Assembly: GCA_019636835.1 (NCBI GenBank)
Contig: JAHBWU010000001.1
Location: 89,206-153,205 of the forward strand
Source: Nitrospira sp.
GTDB taxonomy: Bacteria > Nitrospirota > Nitrospiria > Nitrospirales > Nitrospiraceae
DNA: 64,000 nt
Direction: 5' to 3'
The notes under the pieces are model-generated. The model worked only from the letters and a program-made list of their open reading frames with translations, was not told where the DNA came from and did not search any database. This document shows, one piece after another, positions 1 to 7,500 of the stretch. How positions within the stretch are numbered: position 1 is the stretch's first letter; each line of letters opens with the position of its first letter. A program made the translations under genes and the position numbers.

Positions 1-144
1 TGCAGAAGAATATAAAGGAATAGATCCATGTGCAGAAAATGATTCTAGGAGTAACGGGCTTGCAACTTTCGTTTCGAGCCTAGTTGCAAAACTCGCGTAA
101 ATAGCAGCCACATTAGAACGAGGCCAGAGGTCATTAAGACCGGA
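1..144. other. Left-edge non-coding stretch
   Basis: I see no convincing gene here. There is a short inverted repeat, TTGCAACT at 60-67 and AGTTGCAA at 82-89, with a 14-base spacer. The stretch could be the 3' end of an upstream transcript, since a terminator-like hairpin follows directly. I found no clear sigma-70 promoter or Fur box by eye. Confidence 0.4.
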
Positions 145-180
145 GCCCAAGATGTCCTTAGACATCTTGGGCTTTTTTAT
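145..180 (+). terminator. Rho-independent terminator-like hairpin just upstream of the sigma factor gene
   Basis: The arms GCCCAAGATGTC (145-156) and GACATCTTGGGC (161-172) pair perfectly over 12 bp around the loop CTTA and are followed by six T residues (173-178). This is the textbook form of an intrinsic terminator. It ends only about 30 bases before the ATG of the sigma factor gene, leaving almost no room for a separate promoter in between. It either closes an upstream transcript with the promoter overlapping it, or acts as an attenuator in the sigma factor leader. Confidence 0.85.
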
Positions 181-210
181 TGAGAAAAAAGCAATTTAAG
201 GAGATGCGCG

Positions 211-807
211 ATGAGGACCCAGGGTTTGAATCTCGTCGGAGCAGAGTCCGCGCTATCGCATGATACGCGTGGTCTTGTGGGCGCTCCCATAGCCCTAACA
301 TATACGCAGATTGCAAGCTTGTTTCATCAGTACCGAGAAGAACTCACTCGCAGGTTAATCGGTATGGTGAAGTCGCGCGAGACAGCCGCCGATCTTGTGC
401 AAGATACCTATCTGCGGCTACTTCGGCTGGGTAATCAGCATGTTGTTGAGCAGCCGCGTGCCTTGCTTCATAAAATTGCTACCAATTTGGCGATCGACCA
501 TTTACGAAAAGAAAAACACAGCGTTCAAGGAATCGATTGTTTGGATACTGCCATGGCGGTGCCCTGTCACGCACCTTCCCCGGAACGCGAGTTGCTTGGG
601 AAACAGCGGTTTCGGCTTTTTCTGCGAGCCATCGACCATCTTCCCTCCCGAACTCGCGAGGCTTTTCTGCTCTGCCGAGTGTATGGGTACTCTTATCAAG
701 AGATTGCGAAGCGCATGAACATCTCCGAAAGCGGTGTGGAGAAGTTACTCATGCGCGCGCTCGACAGGAGTTGTCAGGCGCTGGAAGCAATAGACAACGC
801 CGAGTGA
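211..807 (+). CDS. FecI-type ECF RNA polymerase sigma factor
   Basis: This 198-aa protein has the two-domain layout of iron-starvation ECF sigma factors. Region 2 lies at about residues 30-100, with the segments ETAADLVQDTYLRL and IATNLAIDHLRKEK. Region 4 lies at about 135-190, with LPSRTREAFLLCRVYGYSYQ and the helix-turn-helix around IAKRMNISESGVEKLL. The ATG is preceded by AAGGAG (198-203). FecI/PvdS-type sigma factors direct transcription of siderophore receptor and biosynthesis genes. Here the gene sits beside a FecR-like gene and an STN-containing receptor, the classic cell-surface signalling trio, and upstream of the NRPS operon it probably serves. Which promoters it reads cannot be told from sequence alone. 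Confidence 0.9.
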   Translation: MRTQGLNLVGAESALSHDTRGLVGAPIALTYTQIASLFHQYREELTRRLIGMVKSRETAADLVQDTYLRLLRLGNQHVVEQPRALLHKIATNLAIDHLRKEKHSVQGIDCLDTAMAVPCHAPSPERELLGKQRFRLFLRAIDHLPSRTREAFLLCRVYGYSYQEIAKRMNISESGVEKLLMRALDRSCQALEAIDNAE

Positions 808-909
808 GGAAGTCGGTCTGCCGATTCGTCACACTGTATGTTCGCGATCGCTTCGTCGGACCTCTGCCGACGAAGCCTACTTATGCGGTGAACAGACGAA
901 TCAGGCGAC

Positions 910-1161
910 ATGGTTTCATCTGAGAAAAGAGTCCAGCTCCGGGAGGAAGCCGTTGCGTGGGTCATTCGAGTGCATGGTGGTGGTCTGTCTCCGGATGACT
1001 GGAGGGCATTCGAAGCGTGGTACGCGCAAAGTCCTGCGCATGATCACATGTTTCGAAAGGTCCTTGCAGTATGGGACAGCGCCGAACTGCGTGCGGCTGC
1101 GGCCGCTGTCATGAAACACGGGTTGTCTTCATTCAACGTGAAGACAGCCTCGCATCGTTGA
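910..1161 (+). CDS. FecR-like sigma regulator, N-terminal domain only
   Basis: The 83-aa product matches the cytoplasmic N-terminal domain (DUF4880 type) of FecR anti-sigma/pro-sigma proteins: REEAVAWVIRVHGGGLSPDD, then WRAFEAWYAQSPAHDHMF and VLAVWDSAEL. Full FecR proteins are about 320 aa, with a single membrane helix and a periplasmic domain that touches the receptor STN domain. Both are absent, and reading 1162-1328 in the plus-strand frames I did not recover them. The stop is followed by non-FecR sequence, so this looks like a natural truncation rather than a simple frameshift. In E. coli, N-terminal FecR fragments of about this size are known to switch FecI on without the external signal, so the piece may still be functional. 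Confidence 0.75.
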   Translation: MVSSEKRVQLREEAVAWVIRVHGGGLSPDDWRAFEAWYAQSPAHDHMFRKVLAVWDSAELRAAAAAVMKHGLSSFNVKTASHR

Positions 1162-1472
1162 TGTGCGATCCTGGCACTTCACGTCGATGAGGCCATGCGC
1201 CGGCTGGCCGGCCATCGGACCGGATCCGAGAGCGACGCACAATTCAATTGCCGGACCGATCAATCGCCACATTTAATGCCCAATCAGCGATCAAGTCTTA
1301 TTCGTACTGAGACAGACATTCTTCTTCGATGAAGTGGGCAGTACCGATCTTCTTGGGATTCTCTTCTAATCCTTCGAAATTGTCGGTCCGTATCAGAGAA
1401 GGTGAGGAGAAGCATGTCGTTCTCCGTCTACAAGGGGATGCGATGGAAATGAAACAGGAGGCGCTGACCTGA
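1162..1472 (+). other. Gap between fecR fragment and receptor, with a 47-codon ORF
   Basis: Most of this 311-base gap shows no recognisable gene. An ATG at 1329 opens a 47-codon frame ending at TGA 1470-1472, directly before the receptor ATG at 1473. Its product contains IREGEEKHVVLRLQGDAMEM and resembles nothing I can name. It could be a leader peptide translationally coupled to the receptor, a remnant of the missing FecR C-terminus, or chance. AGGAGG at 1456-1461 is the likely ribosome binding site of the receptor. The receptor promoter should lie here, but I could not assign its boxes. Confidence 0.35.
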
Positions 1473-4088
1473 ATGGAACGAGGAGAACTGAGCATTAACG
1501 GATATATATCACGATATCAGGAAGAAAACTCACGGCGACCTTATGTATGGTTGCGGGGCTTATGCCGAGGTCTGCTGATTTTTGCATTCATCGTTACGGT
1601 AGCCGACGACATACTCGCGCAAAACGGCGTTCCAACAGGGCCACCACCCGCCTCGGTCGACTTCAATATTGCTTCGCAGCCGCTTGGGACAGCCCTGAAT
1701 GCCTTTGCTGAGACAGCGGGCTGGCAGGTCAGTGTTCCGACCGAGTTGATCACCGGTCGAATCTCACCCGGCATCAGTGGGAGCCACCAACCTGAAGAGG
1801 CGCTCCAAACGCTACTGGCGGGCACGGGCATCACGTATCGCCTGACCGATACCAATGCCGTCACGCTCTTGCCTGACACTGCAATACCGGGCGCGGCCTC
1901 GCCGCCGATCGTGGGAAACCAGGTGACACCGGTGGGATCTGCAGGTGGGCCGGCCGAATCGACCGAACCCAAGCCCGTTAAGGTGCCTGAGATTGTAGTG
2001 AAGGAAGCACGACAACGAAAAGACAAGTCCTATACCGTCGACGAGGTATCGAGCGCGACTAGGATTCCTGTGCCGGTTCACGACACCCCTCGATCGGTCG
2101 AGGTTGTGACCAGACAGGTGCTGGAGGATCAAAAAGTCATCCGGTTCAGTGATGCCCTGCGGAATGTCAGCGGTGTGTCTCAATTCAGCACACAAGGCGG
2201 CGGAGCCGGCAACTTCATGATCCGCGGCTTTGCTTCGGATCTGAACATCTTTAAGAACGGGTTTCGTGACGATAGCACGTACAGCTCCCGAGCCCAGCGC
2301 GATATCATCAATCTGGAAAGAATTGAAGTGATTAAAGGCCCGCCGTCCTATTTGTTTGGCCGATCCGACCCGGGAGGGGTGATTAATCAAATCACCAAGG
2401 CGCCCTTGAAGAATCCGTATTACTCGGCCGAGATGATTCTCGGGAATTACGATCTCTATCGCCCCACCATCGACATCGGTGGACCATTGAACGAGAGCAA
2501 AACCCTTACCTATCGGTTCAACGGCTTGTATGAATCAGCCGGTAGCTATCGCGAGGGAGTTCGCTCGGAACGGATTTTTCTTGCGCCGACATTTGGATGG
2601 GACCTGGGACCCCGGACGACCTTTCGACTTGAGGGTGAATATCTCTACGATAACACACCCATCGATCGTGGTTTGGTGGCCATTGGTGGTGGAGTAGCGC
2701 CCATTCCCGTGACTCGTTTCCTGGGGGATCCGACCAGAAAGCAGGAGACGAATAGTGGGAAAGCCACGCTGACCTTGTTGCATGACTTCAATGATTTGTT
2801 CAGGTGGCGTACCGCATTCAGAACGGCGGTAGTACGGAACCGTTATTCCAGTTTGGAGTCATGGTTTCTGGTCGGTGACGAAAACGATGGAATTTTGAAC
2901 CTGGCGCAGTTTGCGATTCCAACGACGGTCCAGAGCCACTATTTACAGAACGAATTGCACGGACAGTTCTCGACCGGACCGATCAAGCATAAGACGATTA
3001 TCGGTATCGAACTGGGACGTGAGGTCTCGTCAGCGTCGGTATCCGGCGATTTCGGAGGGGATACGACCACCCCTGGAGCCTTTAGTTTCATCAATATCTT
3101 CAACCCAGCCGACCGATTGTTCTTGAATACCCCCTTGACGAAATTCAGCAATACTAAAAACGTCAACGATATTCTGGGGGTCTATTTTGGAGATCACGTC
3201 AGTCTCCTTGAAAATCTCCATCTGCACGGAGGCGGCCGTTTTGATTACTTTAAGCAAACGCTTGTCAATCGGCCTCACGACCTGGATCCCAATCAGACGG
3301 AGGACAGCCAAACCGATCTCGCGTTCAGTCCATCGGTTGGATTGACGTATCAGCCCTGGAAACCCATTGCGCTGTTTGCCAACTATACAGAATCCTTCGC
3401 GCCACAAGCTTCGGGGTCTAGAAGCATTTCCGGAACCCTGTTTGATCCGGAGCGTGGGAAGGCCTATGAGGGCGGCGTCAAATTCCAATTCTTCGAGGAT
3501 CGGTTGCGGGCAAAAGTTGCCGCATTTCACATTAAAAAGAGAAACGTGTTGACCGGCGACCCGCTCAACGGATTTCTGTTTTCTGTGGCGACCGGCGAGC
3601 AACGTAGTCAGGGCATTGAGTTCGACGTAGCAGGAAGGCTGTTGCCCGGATGGGATATCATCGCCAACTATGCGTACATCGACGCGCGGGTCACCAAGGA
3701 TCTGCTGTTTCAGGAAGGGAGCCGAGTGCCCAACTCCGCACTCCACCAAGGCAGCCTCTGGACGACCTATTTTCTGCAGGATGGTCCATTGAAAGGTCTT
3801 GGCGCTGGACTTGGGATGTTTGCGCAAGGCAAACGTAACGGAGTATTCCAATGTACGGATCCGGCCAATTGCCAAGCGCCGTTTGAACTTCCCGGGTACG
3901 TCCGAATGGATGCCGCAGTGTACTACCGTAGACCGGACGTTTTTACCCGAACAAACTTGTTTGCCGCCCTGAACTTCACCAATGTGCTGGATCAGCGGTA
4001 TTTTTCGGGCACGCAAAACTTCAGAGAGATCATCTATACCGGCGCGCCGTTCACCGTGATCGGCTCCATGAAACTGGAGTTCAACTAA
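1473..4088 (+). CDS. TonB-dependent ferric siderophore receptor with STN signalling domain (FpvA/FoxA-like)
   Basis: This 871-aa outer-membrane receptor begins with a basic stretch and a hydrophobic segment (GLLIFAFIVTVADDILAQ, an export signal). An STN secretin/TonB N-terminal domain follows at about 62-135 (VDFNIASQPLGTALNAFAET), then a TonB-box-like segment, VPEIVVKEA. The plug lies at about 195-310 (IPVPVHDTPRSVEVVTRQ, FMIRGFASD, IEVIKGPPSYLFGRSDPGGV), and the rest is a beta-barrel. The length fits FpvA-type transducers. STN domains pass the ligand-bound signal to FecR in the periplasm, but the adjacent FecR lacks its periplasmic part, so the partner may be elsewhere. It probably imports the ferric form of the siderophore made by the downstream operon. 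AGGAGG at 1456-1461 supports the start. Confidence 0.92.
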   Translation: MERGELSINGYISRYQEENSRRPYVWLRGLCRGLLIFAFIVTVADDILAQNGVPTGPPPASVDFNIASQPLGTALNAFAETAGWQVSVPTELITGRISPGISGSHQPEEALQTLLAGTGITYRLTDTNAVTLLPDTAIPGAASPPIVGNQVTPVGSAGGPAESTEPKPVKVPEIVVKEARQRKDKSYTVDEVSSATRIPVPVHDTPRSVEVVTRQVLEDQKVIRFSDALRNVSGVSQFSTQGGGAGNFMIRGFASDLNIFKNGFRDDSTYSSRAQRDIINLERIEVIKGPPSYLFGRSDPGGVINQITKAPLKNPYYSAEMILGNYDLYRPTIDIGGPLNESKTLTYRFNGLYESAGSYREGVRSERIFLAPTFGWDLGPRTTFRLEGEYLYDNTPIDRGLVAIGGGVAPIPVTRFLGDPTRKQETNSGKATLTLLHDFNDLFRWRTAFRTAVVRNRYSSLESWFLVGDENDGILNLAQFAIPTTVQSHYLQNELHGQFSTGPIKHKTIIGIELGREVSSASVSGDFGGDTTTPGAFSFINIFNPADRLFLNTPLTKFSNTKNVNDILGVYFGDHVSLLENLHLHGGGRFDYFKQTLVNRPHDLDPNQTEDSQTDLAFSPSVGLTYQPWKPIALFANYTESFAPQASGSRSISGTLFDPERGKAYEGGVKFQFFEDRLRAKVAAFHIKKRNVLTGDPLNGFLFSVATGEQRSQGIEFDVAGRLLPGWDIIANYAYIDARVTKDLLFQEGSRVPNSALHQGSLWTTYFLQDGPLKGLGAGLGMFAQGKRNGVFQCTDPANCQAPFELPGYVRMDAAVYYRRPDVFTRTNLFAALNFTNVLDQRYFSGTQNFREIIYTGAPFTVIGSMKLEFN

Positions 4089-4130
4089 CTAAATGGAGAG
4101 AAGCGTTCAGAGCCATGCCTCTTAGAAAAC

Positions 4131-4152
4131 TGGACAAAAAACCGAAGTCCAG
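4131..4152 (+). repeat. Short inverted repeat after the receptor gene
   Basis: CTGGAC (4131-4136) pairs with GTCCAG (4147-4152) across a 10-base A-rich loop. It is short and may simply be the first of two tandem hairpins in the receptor 3' region. Confidence 0.4.
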
Positions 4153-4163
4153 CCAGGCGTTTG

Positions 4164-4205
4164 GAGACCAACTACGACGGTTAGCGATGTGTCGTAGTTG
4201 GTCTC
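4164..4205 (+). terminator. Perfect 15-bp inverted repeat, possible terminator or RNA hairpin
   Basis: GAGACCAACTACGAC (4164-4178) and GTCGTAGTTGGTCTC (4191-4205) pair without mismatch around a 12-base loop. The following bases are GTTAAAG, so there is no T-tract, and a standard intrinsic terminator is not certain. Lying about 75 bases after the receptor stop, it could stabilise the receptor mRNA 3' end, end transcription with help, or bind a dimeric regulator. Confidence 0.6.
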
Positions 4206-4571
4206 GTTAAAGTATTCATCCTTATCATCTTCTCCAGGACAAGCAGTCAGTTCTTCACTCTACAGAAGCGATCGGCAATGAGTGCGCTGTGCAGGCTCAT
4301 CCGACTCGTAACGATCTAGGGAGCTGTCTCTCAAATAAAAAGGTGCGCAGATGAGGTGAGGAAACAACTTCGTGTTCCGTCTAAGTAGTAAGGAACGCTT
4401 CAGTCATCAGAGAAGGGATGCGGTCCCACCAACTCCGCTAGTTTGGTTCCCTTCGACGTAGATGGCCTTCGAGCTCACCGGCTGAGGCAAACAGAGAAAC
4501 CCTACAGAGGTTCACTAGGATTCGGGATGAACGGCAACCGGCACCCCACGCTCTTGGTGTGTCTGAGGCCT

Positions 4572-4578
4572 GAGGAAG
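4572..4578 (+). promoter_or_regulatory. Ribosome binding site supporting a TTG start
   Basis: GAGGAAG lies six bases upstream of TTG 4585. The next in-frame ATG (4609) has no comparable site, so the TTG is preferred as the start of the first NRPS. Confidence 0.6.
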
Positions 4579-4584
4579 ATTCAA

Positions 4585-7500
4585 TTGGTATCTGATGGGC
4601 ACAAAGACATGGTAACACTCGTCGAATTCGCTCGTCGAAGAGCGGCCGACCTTGTCGATCGATCGGCGTACATATTTTTGACCGACGGAGATTCAGAGAT
4701 CTGCGAGTTAACGTATGGCGAATTGGATCGCCGGGCGCGAGCAATCGCTGCCCGGCTGCAATTATTAGGTGCAGGGGGAGAGCGGACGATTCTTCTCTAT
4801 CCGCCTGGTCTGGACTATATCACGGCATTTTTCGGCTGTTTGTACGCGGGGGTGGTCGCCGTGCCGGCCTATCCTCCGCAACGCAAGCGAACGCTGGGTA
4901 GATTGCGGGCTGTCCTTGCAGACTCGGGAGCTAGCGTTGCCCTGACGACGGCGAAGATTCGCGCCGGCGTCGAACGGCTTTCCCGCCAGGATGCTGGAAT
5001 TGACGAGCTTAGGAAGGTGCAGTGGATTGAGACCGATGTTCCACCCCAAAACATCGAGAGCACTTGGAAACAGCCTGCATTGACGGCGAGGACGCTCGCC
5101 TTTCTCCAATATACCTCGGGTTCGACCGGGTCTCCGAAAGGAGTCATGGTCAGTCATGAGAATCTGTTGCACAACCAACGCATGATTCAGCAGGCGTTCG
5201 GCCACACCGAAGAGACGACGGTTCTTGGATGGCTTCCGCTCTATCACGATATGGGACTCATCGGGAACGTTCTTCAACCGCTCTATCTCGGCAGGCCCTG
5301 TGTGCTGATGTCACCGATTCACTTCATGCAGAAGCCGGTTCGTTGGTTGTCCGCCATTTCCCGATATCGTGCCACAACCAGCGGCGCACCGAATTTCGCC
5401 TATGACCTCTGCGTACGCCAGATTTCAGCAGAAGAGCGAAAGTCGCTAGATCTTAGCTCATGGTCGGTGGCTTTCAATGGAGCTGAACCGATCCACGCCG
5501 GGACGTTGGATCGATTCTCCGAAACATTCGGTCCCTGCGGGTTCCGGCGGGAAGCCTTTTATCCCTGTTATGGGCTGGCCGAAGCGACGTTGTTCGTGGC
5601 CGGAGGTGGGCACAGCTCATTGCCGGTTCTCAGGGCCGTTGAGAAGGCTGCGATGGAGCAGGGACGGATGGCAGAGTCATCGCGAGGTGACGGCGATACG
5701 TACCGCTTGGTCGGATGTGGCCGAACCGCCTCTGATCAGCAGGTGGTCATCGTTGACCCAGAAACTCTATCACGTCGCTCTCTCGGTCAGGTCGGTGAAA
5801 TCTGGATCAAAGGCGCGAGCGTGGCGCAGGGTTATTGGAATCGTCCGGAAACCACATCGGTCACATTCATGGCAACAACGGCGGATACTGGAGAAGGTCC
5901 GTTCCTTCGGACCGGCGATCTGGGCGTGATCCTGGACGATGAACTGTTCGTGGTCGGAAGATTGAAAGATCTGATCATTATCCGCGGGAGAAATCATTAT
6001 CCGCAGGACATTGAAATAACGGTGCAGGAAAGCCATCCGTCTCTCAAGCCCGGCTGCGGCGCAGCCTTCTCCATCCCTGTCAACGATGAGGAACAATTGG
6101 TTGTAGTGCAGGAAGTTGTCGGCAGTTCTGCGATCGACCTCGACCATGTTGCGGTGAGAATCAGTCGGGCCGTCGCGGAACATCACGAAATCCAAGTACA
6201 TGCCGTGGTTCTGATCAAGCCCGGGACTCTTCCTAAGACGTCGAGCGGGAAGGTTCAGAGACACCTGTGTCGGACAAAATTTTTTGCGCAAGAACTAGAA
6301 GTAATTCAAACGTTCCAGGGCAAAAGGGTGGAAGGACGGACCGGTGTTGTTGCCGAGGATGTTGACGATGATGTGGCTAAAGCATTGGCCGAAATCTGGG
6401 CTCAGGTGCTTGACCGCACCCACATAGGGCCTCACGACAATTTTTTCGAACTGGGGGGAGACTCGTTGCGCGGCACGCAAGTACTGGCAAGAGTCCAAGA
6501 AACTTATGCGGTCGATCTTCCTCTCGAATCTCTCTTCGACGCCCCGACGGTAGCGGGTCTGGCGTCGCTGATTAAGTCGGGGTATCGCTCAACTCCATCT
6601 GTGTCACACATGTCGCAGAAACCAACGGCTCTGCCGGACGTCATGCCTCTGTCTTTTTCGCAAGAGCGATTCTGGTTTCTGGATCAACTTTCTCCAGAAA
6701 GTTCATTCAACAATATTCCGGTCGCATTGAGGATCACGGGAGTACTTGATGGTGGATCGCTGCATCGTGCTTTGGCTGAAATCGTGCAGCGTCATGAAAT
6801 CCTTCGCGCGAAATTTGTTATCTCTCACGGCTATCCCGGTCAGGTGATCGCTCCGCATCTCGATCTTCCCCTTCCAATTGAGGATCTCACAGATGTGTCA
6901 GGACCGGCTCAGGAAGAACAGGTCGGACTGTCGGCATTGAAAGAGGCCCGGCAATCGTTTGATCTGACGACCGGCCCCTTGATGCGAGTACTGCTTCTTC
7001 GTCTCGGTCAAACCGAGCATGTCCTGTTGCTCACGCTCCATCACATTGTCGCCGACGGCTGGTCCATGCGTCTCCTTGCACGGGAACTGGTGCAGCTGTA
7101 TGGGGCATTCAAAAACGGGCTTGACTCTCCTTTGCCCATTCTATCGAAACAGTATCTGGATACGGTTCTCCATCAACGTCACTGTGTGGATACTCAAGAG
7201 TGGAAACAGCAGGAAGTGTACTGGCGGCGACAGCTGGAATCCGTACCGCATGTGCTCACGCTGCCATTCGATTGTCCACGTCCCGCCGTGCAAGGGCAGC
7301 GGGGAGAACGGTATGCGTGGATTGTGGATGGAGAAGTCGGAAAGCGCCTCCATGCGATCGGTCGTAGACAGCATGCGTCACTATTCATGACCGTTTTGGC
7401 CGCGTTCAACATTCTCTTAGCCCGCTACAGCGGACAATTGGATTTTTGTATCGGCACACCCGTTGCCAACCGATCACAGCCGGAATGTGAGTCGATTATC

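Larger units (their letters stand above)
4089..4584 (+). other. Intergenic region upstream of the NRPS operon
   Basis: About 500 bases lie between the receptor and the first NRPS gene. I see no gene. The stretch contains two consecutive hairpins (4131-4152 and 4164-4205) and a weaker pair GAAGGGA/TCCCTTC (4412-4418, 4448-4454). It is the most likely site of the main promoter of the 49-kb operon. I looked for a PvdS-like TAAAT-n16-CGT element and a Fur box and found no good match. Confidence 0.5.

Noticed and set aside
1162..1328. Possible frameshifted continuation of fecR
   Set aside because: I read the plus-strand frames and found neither a membrane helix nor the periplasmic FecR pattern, so a simple frameshift does not explain the short gene.
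3030..4016. 328-codon minus-strand frame opposite the receptor
   Set aside because: It is antisense to the beta-barrel coding region of a clear TonB-dependent receptor, with no domain and no ribosome binding site that I could see.
4089..4584. Fur box or PvdS-type promoter before the NRPS operon
   Set aside because: TAAAT occurs but without a CGT at the right spacing, and no good 19-bp Fur-like palindrome was seen. A matrix scan would be needed.
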